64,000 nt of DNA. Origin: Eudromia elegans (taxonomy: Eukaryota > Chordata > Aves > Tinamiformes > Tinamidae). This document shows, piece after piece, positions 36,173 to 50,035 of the stretch. The notes below the pieces were generated by a model. That model did no database searches. It saw only the letters and a program-made list of their open reading frames with translations, and was not told the DNA's origin. The stretch is taken from positions 1,914,214 to 1,978,213 of the forward strand of contig PTEX01000013.1 of NCBI GenBank assembly GCA_003342815.1. The letters are read 5' to 3'. Positions within the stretch are counted from its first letter, which is position 1; every line of letters begins with the position of its first letter. The position numbers were made by a program, and so were the translations under genes.

Positions 36173-36357
36173 GAAATGGTGGATGTTTTGGAAAGCGTGC
36201 CCCACAGAGTTATGTGCTTTGGGGTGAGATCGTGGGGAGCAAAGAATATGCTTTTTTCAAGAATTAAGGACACTTCATTTCAGCCCTAACATCTGTAGAT
36301 TGTCTTCAGACAATCTCTGTAGCAAGGGTTTTGAATATTTCTTTTTTAAGAAAGGAC

Positions 36358-36525
36358 CACCCAGAGAGGCTGTGGAGTCTCCTTCCTTGGAGATCTTCCA
36401 AACCCGCCTGGATGCCACCCTCTGCCCCATGGTCTGGATGTCCCTGCTGGAGCAGGGGGTTTGACTAGATCATCTCTAGAGGCCCCTTCTAACCTCACCC
36501 ATTCTGTGATTCTGTGTGTGATTCT
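36358..36525 (+). mobile_element. CR1 LINE 3' end, short truncated copy
   Basis: Matches the end of CR1: 'cccagagaggctgtggag' at 36360, 'cctggatgccacc' at 36408, 'tgactagatcatctctagag' near 36463 and the terminal ATTCTGTGATTCTGTG motif at 36501-36516. Only about 170 bases remain. Sense orientation relative to ERC1. The sequence is close to the other copies at 28.5 and 39.1 kb. Confidence 0.93.
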
Positions 36526-39101
36526 TTATCTCAAGGCTCTGCTACTAACTGAGAGTTCTTGATAAGTAAAACAAATAGAGATATTAGGCAGAACCTGAAA
36601 GGAATGTGAGAATTATGAAGCTTTTTTTTCTTAGCAATATATTCAGGGCTTCTGTGATGTACAAATCTTCTGTGTGATGAAGCTGATCTAGGCATCCATT
36701 TTGTCTGAGTGGGGAGAAAAAAAGACAGGCGTATTAAACTCTGACAATTTTATTTTTTCTGTTTCAGGACTAATGAATAATGTTTGCAAAGGCTAAGAGA
36801 AAGTGGGGCAGGAAGGGGGAGAGAAGGCAAATGGGATTGTTTCCCAGGCAAAGCACAGGGATTTATACTGGTGTGCCTTAAACATTTTCATTTCAATAAA
36901 TGTCACATTTGGCCTTGCAAACTTTCACTGGATTAAAAAATTAATTCTTCCTAGGTCCCAGTTTATACCCAACAGATGAGGAGAATTTGGGGCTTCAGAA
37001 GCTACTTTCTTCTGTCTCCCAGAAGTAAAGTCTATGACATTGGACAGATGAGCTCTCTAGGTCTTCAGTGTTACAAGCCCTTTTCCATTTTTTTCTTATT
37101 TCTGAATTTACAGACTCATGTAAACCATGCAGCTCTGAGGTTAATATCCTTGTTCAGACACTTGTGCCATACCGCAGCTCTCACCAGAGATGATGGATTG
37201 GCATCTGGAACTCACTGCATGGCATGTCCTTCTCATCTCTGTATCTGGCCAATGTTCGTTCAGGTGCATCAACACGTCAAGATGCCTCTCTGAATTGTTT
37301 TTAGATGAAAAAGCACTTGTTTGCGTAAGTGCCTTTGAAGCGGTGAAAAAGACTAGATTGTATAGCATTTCTATCCATTTTATCTCGATTTTTACAGATT
37401 TTGAACAATTATGTATTTTCAGTTTGATACATAAAGAAGCTAAAGAGTGCCTGCTCAGTCATGCTGCAATAAAGCTAAAAGCATTGCAGGCTTCCTGAAT
37501 GGCCAATTAGGAATGATTCATGAGTAGTTTGTGAAGAGGTTTATCAAGAGACAGTATTCATTCAGTGAGAAATATGGCTTAAATGTTCTTATCAATGTAC
37601 TTTTCATCATGTGTCCGTTTTGACTTACGGGTATTGCAAGGCTACACTTGGTATTCATAGTTTTATGTTGATGACAATGAATGCAGAACTCCTTTCTATT
37701 CTTCTGTAGATTCCTCTAATTCTCAGTGATGTACAAGATCAAACAAGGTAGTTTTAAAGTTTTGGTAAAACAAAAGTTTTTAGCTGTCAGTCCTGTTGCA
37801 GAAGTCCACTTTATCCTCTTTCTGATGCCCATTCCAATCAGAAACATTTCTATTGCTTACTGAAAACCCAACTTAATTGCATCTTGAGTGGCTTGAGTGT
37901 AGCTTGAGGCGGATTTGCCCCTTGCTTTGAAAGTTCTTATACCTGGCAGAAAACTCTTCTGAATGAAGAAAAAAATCTGTATGAGTATTTTTATTTCAGT
38001 CAAAAATTTACTAAGCGTTCTCGTAATGGAAATCTATGACTGTGTTTCTCAGGCAGCAGATGTGCCTAGCATTTACCATTCTTAAGGTCCATCTTGCAGT
38101 AACTTTAATGCCTTCTGTTTTGGACGGTTGTGCTCAGTTTCTTCATTTCCTTAGCTACCTCAATTGTATCCTTCAAAGGGATATTGTGTGGCCTCTCAAA
38201 GAGAGCAGAAACTCCCATAGAACTTAGTGTAACGTGATGAATTCTGTCTTGCTGTTAAAGGTCTCCTTTAGCTGCTGTCATTTCAGCAAGGAGTAAATTC
38301 CAGAATATTAACATCAGAGGTTTTCTGCATGTTCTTTTGCAGGGCAGTAATTACTGCAGCCGTATTCTAAATTTACCCTGAAATTCTAGTAACACATCAG
38401 GTCTGTCTGACTTTCCAAAGCTATATTCACCATAAGGGACTTGACCTACCCAAAACAGAGATTTTTCAAGTACCTTTCTTTATTAATGTAGCTAGTATTT
38501 CACAGTGTACAGCTGAGAGGATAGAATATATGATATCAAAAAGACACAGGTTTAAAAAAGCCTACTGAAGCTTTGCATGTACTGTTTATTGCAAATCCTG
38601 TTACAAAGGTGGAATTCTGTTTTCTCTCCCTTTGCATTTCTGAAAGAATGAGAGAAGTTATGAAATGGAACGGACATGTAAGTTTTATCTGTTTGCAGGA
38701 AGTCACATGGTAGTCTGCAATTGCTCCATTTTGAGCTTAAAACTAGCAAACTGCCTACAAGTGTTTTTTCAGGAAATTTGCTTCATTTTCCCCAGATTGT
38801 TAGTGAGATGGCAAATGTTAGACAATGCAACGTGTACAGTTATGTGCAGGACAGAAAGTAGTTAGGGAGGTAATCCTTGTATTAGAGAGACTATGAACAC
38901 GTAAAGCAAGAGTGAAAATATTACCATGATGCAGCCAAATCAGTGCTGTCTTCTTGTGGAGAAGTGGGATGGTGTGTTGAGCCCAGTGTTTTTCAGCACT
39001 CCTAAGTCACATCTGTAAGTTGATTTTTGCCTTGCAAGGATAGCACGCCACCAGCACAAGGAAAATTAAACCCAGCACATATTCTCCTCACTCCCTACAC
39101 T
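36526..39101 (+). other. ERC1 intron stretch, no gene recognised
   Basis: Intronic sequence with a purine-rich patch near 36780-36840 and no recognised exon, repeat family or RNA gene. Confidence 0.7.
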
Positions 39102-39340
39102 CATGGAACTTAAGTTCTGTAGGAACATAAGGAAAATTTTCTTGACAATGAGGGGAACAGAGCCCTGGCACAGGCTGCCCAGAGAGGCTGTGGAGTCTCC
39201 TTCTCTGGAGATCTTCCAAACCCACCTGGACACCACCCTGTGCCCCGTGCTCTGGGTGACCCTGCTGGAGCAGGGGGGTTGGACTGGTGGATCTCTAAAG
39301 GTCCTTCCAGCCACAACCATTCTGTGATTCCGTGATTCTT
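39102..39340 (+). mobile_element. CR1 LINE 3' end, truncated copy
   Basis: Shows 'aggaacataaggaaaattttctt' at 39121, 'ccctggcacaggctgcccag' at 39163, 'gggttggactggtgg' near 39276 and the terminal ATTCTGTGATTCCGTGATTCTT at 39319-39340. About 240 bases, sense orientation relative to ERC1. The frame is short because only the last codons of the reverse transcriptase and the 3' end survive. Confidence 0.94.
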
Positions 39341-42300
39341 CCCTGCTTCTCATTCCAGCCATTGGCCACAATGAGTTCTCACCACGTTGCTTGATGCAAG
39401 CTGCCCTGCCATGTGATGGGCCAGACAGGCAGAGTAGCTGGGAGGCAGCAGCTCCCCTTTGCTATTGATTCTTTTCTTGCCTTTGATCAAAGAGTGGTGT
39501 TGTGCAAAACCTCCACTGGCAAGAAATCTTCCTGTGTCGTTTGCAGGATGAGGTCTCAAATGTTGCACTTGCTCTAGGATTCAACAAGATCAAGTCCCTC
39601 ACACAATTTTCTCACATTTCTGGCCGTATCTGGTCATTTGTTACATTTCTTGGTAAACAAAATATCTGAGAAGAACATGCTAAATTTCAGTGTTTTCAGG
39701 TGGCTCATTACCTGTCTGTCCAGAGTTCAGTTTGGTAGGGCTAGCAAATCTCCAGTTTCTTCAGGTAGGCAGCTGACTATTAGACTCTCAATATTTCGTC
39801 TGAATTGTAGGTCAAGTTTTGGAGAGCAATGCTTTTTATTAAACTAACATTGTTTGGGAACTCCTTATCCTCATCACCTGGGGAAAGTATTTCCTAAACC
39901 ACCACCAATAACACAAATTAGGAAAGAATACCTGTCTGCTGTGTTCCCCATCTGCAGTCTGTAAGCAGCAGATTGATCGTGAGATCTTCCAGTGTTGCTT
40001 GTGGCACAAGGACTGCAGATTGGCAGGAAGAACGAAGTCATGTACTTACTTGCAGTAAGTTACTTGCAATGTTTTGCTGTGTTTGGGCAGGCTTCTCCCC
40101 ATTTTACACCTTATGTGGGAGGAATAGGGTTTGTGTGTGCAGATGCATATATTCAAAATGTTTTGGTCTTGTTCTTGTGGGATTTGTGCACATAGGCATT
40201 GATGTGTAGGCAGTAATCTCTCTAAACCAGCTTGGATAAAAGAAGGTTCAAGTTTGGGATTGGAGGCTTGTGGAAGGTGATGTGGATAAAGCACTCAACA
40301 GCTTTCTTGTGCATCAACTTTTCCTATATTAATCTTCCATTATCGATCATCAGCTATTTTTATCTGTTTGCAAGTTGCTAGTTGATGTGTGCTCGTATCC
40401 TGGAAAATACAGAATGCAAGATCAAAGGTTGTTAGCAGAGCACCTTTTATCTTGGATTGATTTCTTTCGTCATTTAATGGAAAGATGTATTTCCTGACCT
40501 CTTTAATAGAGGCGACTAAAAAGAATATGCTTTTGTTAATCTATTAAAAAATGGATCATGTTTCACATGCATGCTATTAACTTGAAAATATTAGTCATTC
40601 TATGGGACAAGAGATTCTCAAGAGCTTCATTTGGCGCTTAGTCTATTCCATGCGAACCGTGTTACTTTGGAAGTAATCCATCCTGTGAAGGAAAACAGGT
40701 TCTAATGAAAAACTGCATTGTACACACATGCAAAACAGCCAGAGACTAAGTGCTGAAAGCTCTGTGTCATGGCTGCTTTGAATAAAGATTAACCTGATGT
40801 TCAGGTAGACTTTTTTTTTACAGAAACCTTTTACATGAGGATCCATTCTGTTTGATATAGCTGCTTGGTAGCGCAGCTTTCTTCACCTACACTCTGCCTG
40901 CACGTGAGCAGCAATGCAGAGATATGGATGCTCTTTGTTTTTTCTTCACACTTTTGTCACGAAGATAGTGTATCAGGATCAAGAAATTGCCAAGCTGCAA
41001 ATGCTGGGAGAGTATGCTGAAAAAGTATCACTATATATACATACACCCTCTTAAACAGTTTTCCTTCTGGCGTCTTTGATTTCATCTTGCTCTGTCCCCT
41101 ACTGTGGCCAATGTGGCCTACATCCTTGTGTTTTACATGACTCAGAGTGACAGATTTATTTTTCTTGTCCATCAAAGATAGTTTCTGGTCATGGAAAAAG
41201 CCAGCTCTCCTAAATAAGGCAATAATAAAGTGAATCCTGACACCTTGTTTTAGCAGTCTTGATCGTCTGTTTTACTTATCTGTTGTTGATCCCTTTTTCA
41301 GCAAAACTGTAGCTTTAAAAAGCTGAAATGGATAGTTGAGGATACTCTCTCCTTACCTTTGTTAGTGGTTTGCTCTAGATGTCACAATTTTAGCCATGGG
41401 AACAAAAACATAAAGAGCATATCTTGAACAGAGATCTTCCCCATATTAACTGACATGTTTAATAGGTGCCTCTAAAGACTGCTTTATCTGTGGAGCTTGT
41501 CGGTCTGCCCATTAAGCTGTTTACTCTTTCTGATGGTCTCAGTTTCCTTTCCCTGATACAGTAGAAACAAAGGAAACCTCAAGCTGGGATAGGGCAAGCT
41601 CCCTTTTCCATATCCAGAGATTCTGGGCAGCGATGCTTCAACTAGGAAATTTTATTCTCAGCTCTCTTCTGTTAACCAGAGAATTTATACCCCGTATTGC
41701 TTTGTTTCCAGTTTTTATTGGTATTACATGGAGGAAAATATAGTTTGTGTATGCAAAGATGCATCTTATTCACAGCTTTTGAGAACTTCAAAGTTTTGGG
41801 GAAAAAAATATATACTGCACCATCACCATTTTAAACTTTTCAGTACAGTTACCTAGAGTCCTGTGGACTTGTGAAGTTACTTCTATGAGAAGCTGGAGGC
41901 AGAACTTAGGATGCTACCACTTGAGATGGACTTACGTTCATAGCTCCTGCAACCCAGTACCCCCTTCTGGTTCTCCTTTCCCTCACCTGGCTTTGTAGAC
42001 ATCCGAAACTAGTCTGCGGAGCCTCACCGTAGAGCAAGGACTTGGTAATTAACGTCGTCGTCCTCAGGCAGTTCTCATGATAAATGTTTGGTTCATCTTT
42101 CCATTCAGTGACAGAACTGAACTCATCTTCAAACCTGGGGCCTGTTACTTTTCTTACCTGTCTATGAGAGCGTTAGGTTTATTAGTCAGAAAGATAATCC
42201 CCATGATGTTCAGACTAAGCCTTGCTGCAGCAGAACTTGCACTTTGCAGGCGCTCATTTGAATTGTTTTTTTTAAACCATATTGTTTTGTATTTCCCTCC

Positions 42301-45224
42301 TGGTTGTGTAATGCGTACAGGAACCTCAGTCATCTTCAGCTATTTTCTGGTTCATGAATATTTTCCAAGTTTAATCTTGTACACAGAGAGATACCAGGGT
42401 ATCTTCTTCCCTTTTTCTATAGGGAACACTGTGAAATTAAAATTTGGAGTTAGCTGATATTATTCAGAGTTACAAATAACACTTCCTTGTTCTTGCAGGT
42501 GTGACAAACAGCCTCTTGCCTTCGGTATCTTCCTGTGCTGTTTTTAACTCCAGCTCTGGACCATTGTGTTGCAGAGTATATTTGAGCTAGCCAGTTAGAA
42601 GGCTGAGGGGTAAATTGGCTTGGGCAAGGAAAAACATAAAAATATAACTTTAGAAGCAGAAACTTAAAATTATATTTCTAATATCAGAATATTTCAGGTG
42701 CTTCAGAGTTGTCTAAATGAAGTTTACAATTTTCCAAGTCTCTTTGAATTAGTATTTTGAGTGGCAGGAGCAGCAACTCCCTGTCTCTTACAGTTTTTAA
42801 GCTCCATTTTTTTTTAAAGTATTTTTTGAATACTTGAAACCTATATGTAGGCACAGAAACAAATGCCAACTATCTTCAATTATACTGAGCAAGAATATTT
42901 TATTTGTTAATACTGATTATTGTGTCATGATCACAGTCATGAGATTCTCTCTCACCTGTTCTATTTCTACCAGTTCCCCACTAAATAAGATTTTGTGAAA
43001 ATCTCGTGTTTTATGTTTTATTGCTATGGATGGATCAAGACTCTTGTACAATAGTTCTTCAGAATAATCATCTGGGAGTCGCACCATATTTGTCAATGAA
43101 CTCTTAATGCTTTTGGAGGGATGTGCTGTGTATTTATTGATGGTTCTGTCGTAGCTGAAAATCTCATGTTCTCAAGCTTTCATTAAACTAGGGATATGTT
43201 GGTCACTTCTGTCACATAAAGTGACAGTAACTCTGTACTGTCAAAAATTAACACGACCATCTCTCAGTAGTGATTCTACAGACTAATTATGCTTTAACAG
43301 TGCATCTAGGTCCTGCGGGGCAATCCATAATATATTTCTGCAGAAGCTGGGCTTCATTGTGTAGTCTGACGCTGTGCAGTCCAAATACTGAGCTTCCTAC
43401 AAAACTTGGGAGACTTCATGGAGAAGGCGCCTTCATTGTGGTTGTGCTCCAGCTCCTGGATATTAATCCAACTTTGGAGAGCGTGGCTTCAGAACTGATC
43501 TTATCCGAAGTATAGCACAGCCATTTCTATCTGTCTGCAGACTGGGTTGAAAACACTTGGGAGCTCGAGTTAAGAGTGGTAGAGGTACCCACAGAAGGAG
43601 TATGTGAGCTATAAACCTCCTTCTGCTCCCAGCTGTGGGCAAAACAAACAAACAAACACTAACTGAAAAGCAGCTGTTTGTGTCTTCCTTCTCTATATCT
43701 ATGGACATGATGACTTCTCAAAGGTATCTTAAAGTTGCTGTTTCCCACTTAAGACTGTGTTGTAAAGAGCTATAATTCTAACTCTCTGTTGGAGGGTTTC
43801 ACCCATCTCTGTGCTGTCTTATATGATTCATACAGAGCCTTATGCCTGGGCTGCATAAAAATGGTCATTTGGGTCTTCAGAGCTGGAGGTGGCAGGGGAT
43901 GTTTCCCAAGCAGATTGTCAAGCTGCAAGCTTTCCCCTTTTTCCCTTCCCCAGTGATTCACGAGCAGGATTGTAATGATACAGACATTAAGCTCTGGGAA
44001 AAAATACACAAATTTGTCCAAAGAATTGAAGTTTATTTTCAGCCACAGTTCTAGATCATTCTAAAATAATTTATTCTGTGATGTCTTCTGTTCCTTGCAG
44101 GAAAACATAGGATTCTCTGAGAACTTCTAAAAATGTGTCCTAATAATGCGATGCCTGTTCTCAAGGAAGGTGAGGGGCACTTAGCATAATCCAGGTTTTG
44201 CAGTCCAGGGTCATGCCAGGCTGAGACTCAAGGCATGTGAAATGTGGGTGCTAAGGAAATTTGCATGATATGAAATCTCTTTGAAACATGCTGAGCTATT
44301 AATGTAGCTGCACCTTTGGAAATGTAGACACATGGTAGCCAGGGTTAAATAGTATGACTTTGAAGTTCTTTTTTTTTTCCTGTGTACATTCTTGCCACCT
44401 ATACTGTTTGTGATACCTGCCGGAGAGTTCAAATGGGTTCATACTTTAGGCAACCAGAGAACTGTCAGAATTATATTTGTAGTTTAAAAACTGAAAGCTA
44501 AACTGATGTTTTCAGGACTTCACTAGATCTCGCTGTGTTCAATCAGAATTTATATTCTTACCACACAGATAGGTGTGCAGATTTCTTCAGAGTAACTTGT
44601 GTTTTACAGTGCATCAGGCATTCATAGACAGGAGTTTTATTCCTTGAAATTGAAGCTGTATTGCCTGTTTTCTTTCCAGAGTAAACTGCTTCATGCTTAC
44701 CATAGGTGAAATTCTGCATATGGACACTTAGCACTGAATAATTGATGTACTGTATATTACTTTGCAGCCTTTTTAATGCACATAGCCATACACTTAGTTT
44801 AAGGTGTTATGCATTGCAATTTTGGTTCTTTTGTGGCTCTAAGTTTATTCGGTTGCTTCTGATCTGCGTTGCTTTTAGAATTTGAATTCATTCCCACTGA
44901 TTTGTTTTTTGCACAGACAGGGGAGATGTAATTGGGCTGCTGCACAGTGCTCCCTCAAACCAAATGAGTTATTTTCTGAGTCTAGTTCAGCTGACAAATG
45001 TATTACTGACAACTTAAGCTCTTTATCTATAGCATTTTTGTTATCATCTTGCCCTTCTACTGGCTCAGAGATAATGCAATGTAGAGTTGTTCTAAAATAC
45101 AAGTAAATTTCTGTGGCTTTCACAAATTAAATCCTATTAAAATCCTAGCTGTATTTTCAATCTAAGCCAACCACTATAAAAATCACACGTTCATTTCCAT
45201 TCAAATAAGTCTCGAAGCCCCCGA

Positions 45225-45650
45225 TCCATCTTGTAGAGGATTGAAGCTTTTTTGGAATCGGCAAGGTCTGTGTCGTCACGGCTCTGCTGGACAGCTGACA
45301 TGGGCCCTTTTCTTAGCTCCCTTGCGTGGGCTGCAGCTGAATGTCAGCAGGGACTCCCTCAGAGCGCCAGGCCTTTGCGTCTGCCCTGCGTTCAGCAGAG
45401 CCTCTTTCCCAGAAACTCTGCCAACACGTCCACTCTTCGAGGGAGGAGGTTTTCCCTCCTGCGTGTTTTCCTTGGTTGGCCCTCGGTGGCCAGGCGCTGT
45501 CCTAGCAGTTGGCGTGTGACCGCATTTGAGATTAATGCAGCTCATCCTCTTACAAATGTTTGCAGCGTTTTCGTTGCAAAGAGCACTGAAGTAATCATCG
45601 TAATGCAAACGTCGTGATTGTATAGGCAGCTTCCCTGGCAAGAAAAACAC
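45225..45650. promoter_or_regulatory. Candidate CpG-rich intronic regulatory patch
   Basis: This roughly 430-base block contains many CpG dinucleotides (about 20 by eye) in an otherwise CpG-poor, AT-rich intron. It holds overlapping open frames on both strands (+ 45252-45617 and - 45276-45656), a usual side effect of GC-rich DNA. It could be an internal promoter, an enhancer or an unrecognised exon. None of these is shown by the sequence alone. Confidence 0.3.
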
Positions 45651-47091
45651 GTTCAAGGTCCCCTGTAGAGTCCATCGTTTTCTGGTATTATCTGTACATT
45701 TGAGGGAAAACCTTATTAGATCTATCCTCTGCTGTAAAATACGCTATATTTATTGTATCTTCTATTTTCAGAATTGTAACAATGTAGCCCTGATGATCTA
45801 AGGAAAAAAGTAAGGCCATCCTTGTAGGTAGAGGTAAGTCCATCTGTTTCAGACCTTGGAAGGGCTTGTTTAGCTGAAAGCTTGTCACTTATTACCAACT
45901 GCACATGTAGCTGACAGACCAGAACAGCCTAACTCAACATATAAACTGTCCTCTTCGGAAACCTGCTTTTTTGTTCAGGTACTATAGTAAATCTCGGTCT
46001 CTTCCTTTATCCTTTATTCCCAGGTTGTATCCTGGGCATGAAATACAGAGATTTATGATACGCCGTAATAAATGCAAAGCTGTCCTATGCCTTTCCAAGC
46101 ATTTACTGTTTCTTCCATGAAGAGCAGCTTGATGGCTGAACGGACTTGCAGGATGCTGCCAGATAGATGTACATCATGAAGCTGTCATCCAGTACAGGAT
46201 GTACTGGCAAGGAGGGTTAGTGGTAAAACTAAGCAGTAAATTGTCAGTAATTAAGTTTGTCAGCAATAGTTTGAGGAGATAAAACTTCTACCAAGAAGAA
46301 AATGTCTCACCGCCAGACTGGAATTTCTGATTAAGACTTCAAAAAAAAGGTGAGATGGGCTCAGCCCTTTAGCAGCAAACAGAGCTGGCTGGGGATGTTC
46401 ACTGGAGTATGGGACGTGCGTGTGGGCATCAGGGCTGGTTCAGACCAAGACTTTCAGCCCGGATTCCAGCTTCTCAGGAGAACATGTCAGCTACCGCACT
46501 GCCCTTCCATAGGGCTTCTATTTCATACCTCTCTGATGAAACTCCTTTACTTAATGTATTTATACCACCAGAGAGTGGGGCTACTTTATAGTACTAAAAT
46601 GGTTGAAATGTAGGTTCAAATGTCTAGGCCAACGAATATTCAGGTACTTAGAGAAGAGTATCTCTCAATCCCTCCTGTAAGAATCTCTTGGGTGGGTTTC
46701 TGGCTTTAGTCTGGATGGAGCTCGTTGGGAGTTTGTGAAGGTGGCGAAGCTGGGTCTTACAAACTGACCCTGTCTTCAAAGAGTGCAGTAGGGTTCTGGG
46801 GCAACCTTCCCTTTATTCCCTCCTTCCTTTCCCTCACCCTGCATTCTCTCTCATTAGTTTGAGAGGCTTCAGTGTTCTCCCTGCATAAGAGGAGTGGCTT
46901 TGAAAAAAATAAAATCTTTGAGTTTTGTGGGTTGCAAAAATGCTTCCCACCTCCTTGACACATTTTTGCAACACTGTCTCATATAATAGTATGTTATGTT
47001 TTCCCTTGTTGCTGGGAAAGAGTAAGATCTTATCTCCAGTTTTCCTGCTCATTAAAAGGCATCTCTTGAATATAATGACTGTGGGTTTAAC

Positions 47092-47116
47092 AAAAAAAAA
47101 AAAAAAAAAAAAAAAA
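47092..47116. repeat. A homopolymer
   Basis: Twenty-five A residues followed by GTAATTAAATTT. This may be a remnant retroposition tail, but no adjacent element body is recognised. Confidence 0.9.
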
Positions 47117-49926
47117 GTAATTAAATTTATTCCAGAAATGAATTTCCCTGGTTAACCTACTTCTTAGAATTTAAATCCAGAGGGAGCTTAAGGAGAACTT
47201 AACTACAGAACTGTAGAGTGCCTAGGTGTGTTGCCTCTATTGCAGGAGCTGCCACACTAGTTGAGGCACTTGGAATTCCTGAATAATGTATGGGAAGAGG
47301 GTAGATATCTGATTCGGATAGTTACAAAGATGATCTCCTCGGTATGAATAGCCTAAGTTGGACAATTATAAACAAACACACACATGCTTTTTGGAAGCTT
47401 AAACACCTTTAGCTGGTATGGCAAGCTCTGCCTTGCAGAAATGAGCATGTAAATCCTTTCTTTAATAAATCACAATTTAATCACTGTTTACAATGTAGTC
47501 CTTCAAATTTGTGTTGATAGTAATGATTGCCTCCTTTTGATGTCAAATGTAGGTTAGAATACAGGCCTGGGGGGTAAGGTATCAATTAAATTCCCCTTTC
47601 TGTCTCAATCTGTTCAAAATCATGTCTCTCACTTCTTTTGGAATGATAAGGTTATAAACATTAAATTAATTTGAAGGAAAACTGTTCAGTTCTCTCCATT
47701 CTTTTGTGTTCTACCAATTAGAAGAAGCCACACTCTCTTTGGAATTCCCTGTCAGACCTGCTGAATCTTTAAATATTTCATAATCATAGTAAAAAAACTT
47801 CAACAAGGAGATGAAAGGAGGTGCCTGGAGCAAGGCTCCCAGACTGAGAAGGTGGAGGGTTTTATCACGCTGGGAGTGCAAGAGCCGGACTGTTTCAGGG
47901 TCCTTGTCAGGAACTTAAGTTTCACCATTTGCTTTCTCACTGTGGCTTGGGAAGGCATCGTTGCCATTAACTGATCTGCCAAGGGGTGGGAAACCTGGAA
48001 TTGATTCCTCTTAGGCAAAGGAGAAAATTCAGCTGTGTCCTTAGAGAGCAAATGCTGTGCTACTGGAGGAAAGGCACCATGTCGCAGTGTAGAGCCCAGT
48101 CATCAAGCACTGGCGTGCCCCATGCAGGTACCCCAGGGGGAAGAGCACCTCGCAGAGCTTGGGCCTTCCGGCATCCGCATTTGATGTGGGCCTGGAGGAG
48201 ACTCACACTGTAAGGATGGAGGTATACGTTATGTACATTATGCATGATCAAAAAGACATTTGTTAGGGAACTTTACTCACAAGAAAAAAAGTGATTTGCA
48301 GATGTCATTTGGGCTTGTAGTTTGGTTTAAATTACTGGAAAATATATGCAATCCTCCTGGAGGTCTGAAATAAGAGCAATAAGCTTCAAGCAAAGAAGTA
48401 CAATTGAGTGAGGCTGCCTTATTTTAACTGCATTCTCTGTATTAAACTATTTAGGGGAATGGCTACTAATATCTGTTCAGCAGAATAAGAAGTTATCAAG
48501 CTCAGTGGTATTAAAAGTACTTTTGCTTGTCTTTTTTTACATAAGACAATTTCAGCAGAATTTTTCAAGTTTGAGTGAGGACTCTAGTCAGGTCCTAGAA
48601 ATAAGATTAAGCCTCGGTAGCTAAGGTCACAAGAATTTGAAAGTCTAAGAAATGGGTGAGAAGCTGAGAAGCCTTACTTGCTGCTCATAAGGAAAATGAT
48701 TGTTTTCTTTGAAACCATGTGGAATAAAAACTATTTCAATTGAAAAAATCAATTCATTTATAATGCTAACTATTAAGAGGCATTGCAGAAATCACTTTGA
48801 AAGCAGAGGGGGGGGAAAAAAAAGACCACTTTGCAGATTGCTTGGATATTGGAAAGGAGTGGGCGTCAAAAGCATGGAGCAATTTTCTGTGGCTTGTTTT
48901 CCTGCTACCTTGCACACAATGAAATTTGTTTATTTCCAGCTGAGCAGTTTTGAGAACAGTGGTAGAAATTCATAAGCATGGTACTGACCATTCCTCTCCC
49001 CCCACCTCTCTATTCTTCCTCTGGGAAACTGAATTCAAGGCAGTTGCTGACCATTTCTATTGAGTATTATGTAACTCTTAGGCTAACAGATTCCCATTTG
49101 TCACTGCTGTTGAATTTTACTTCACGTTGTTTTCTGAATTACAGATTTGGGATCTTTGGCCCAAAGATTGTATGGGAGCTTTCCATGTGGGTAGTTTGTG
49201 GGGCAATAATTTATCTGGGACTAAGCAAAGCAGTGTTTTCCTGGGAAACCTAGATTGAGATTTCACATCAGTTCAAATGGCAACAGTTTTAATGGAGGAG
49301 CTCAGTCATGGTGATTTGTTCCAGTTATGCTTATAAATAACCCAAGTTTGATTTTTGAGATGACAGTGAGTACAGGAAGTCATTTCATTTAGTAGACGAT
49401 GTGGCTGTTGAGAAGGAGCTCTTTCCTCACCGGGGAGAGAGGAAGTGCTGAAGAGGCAGTCTGTGGAGAGGCAGGTGGAAGCGCATGGGAATGTGGTGCG
49501 GGGAGAGCAGCGCGCAGCTGGGCTGCCTGACTCGGGTGGCTCGACCACGGATTAACTCCTGCGTGGAAATGCAAAATTATCCCTTGTTCTAAGAAATTCT
49601 CTTGCTACCCTTGTAACAGTGCTGCGTTCCCTGGTGGTCTGTGCAGGTGAGGCAAACGTTTTCATTTGTTCAGTAGGTTTTCTCCTCTAGCTTTATCAAC
49701 AAATGTGAATGGAACAGATCACAGCAGCTCTGGCTGTATGAATGTACTCTGACCTGTTCACAGTGGTGCCTCAATGTTACAGCGGGGAGGTTGTGGTTGT
49801 CTGACTCTTACCTTGACTGTTGTTTGGAAGAAAAGACAATAAATGGAAATTAAATTCTTTCCAAAAGAAATGGATTCCCTCGAGGTACTTGTTTTCTTGT
49901 GTTGCTAATGCCACCTTAAAAAATAA

Positions 49927-50035
49927 GTCATAGAGTCATTATGGCTGGAAAAGACCTTCAGGATCATCAAGTCCAACCATAAATCCCTCAACACCGTGCC
50001 TGCTAAACCATGTCCGTAAGTGCCTCATCTACCCA
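49927..50035 (-). mobile_element. CR1 LINE 3' end, antisense copy
   Basis: On the + strand this starts 'gtcatagagtcattatggctgg' and continues 'ccttcaggatcatcaagtccaacc', which is the reverse complement of a CR1 3' end. The later part, with 'taaaccatgtccgtaagtgcc', fits the variant 3' region of some CR1 subfamilies. It is the clearest CR1 copy lying opposite to ERC1. Confidence 0.75.

Larger units (their letters stand above)
29498..36357 (+). other. ERC1 intron stretch, no gene recognised
   Basis: Intronic DNA with short T and A runs, an A-rich tail-like stretch at 32710-32740, an (AT)n microsatellite at 35201-35224 and a GT/AT microsatellite at 36113-36172. Scattered open frames (for example 31301-31645 + and 32468-32773 +) show no domain or family that I recognise. 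Confidence 0.7.
39341..49926 (+). other. ERC1 intron stretch with a CpG-richer patch, no gene recognised
   Basis: Intronic DNA. A CpG- and GC-richer patch lies at about 45225-45650 with long open frames on both strands, and another short one at 49425-49560. An A homopolymer is at 47092-47116. No coding exon with matching splice sites was recognised and no family assigned. Confidence 0.65.

Noticed and set aside
35930-36273. Tyr/Ile- and Thr/His-rich open frames over the GT/AT tract
   Set aside because: They are translations of the dinucleotide microsatellite.
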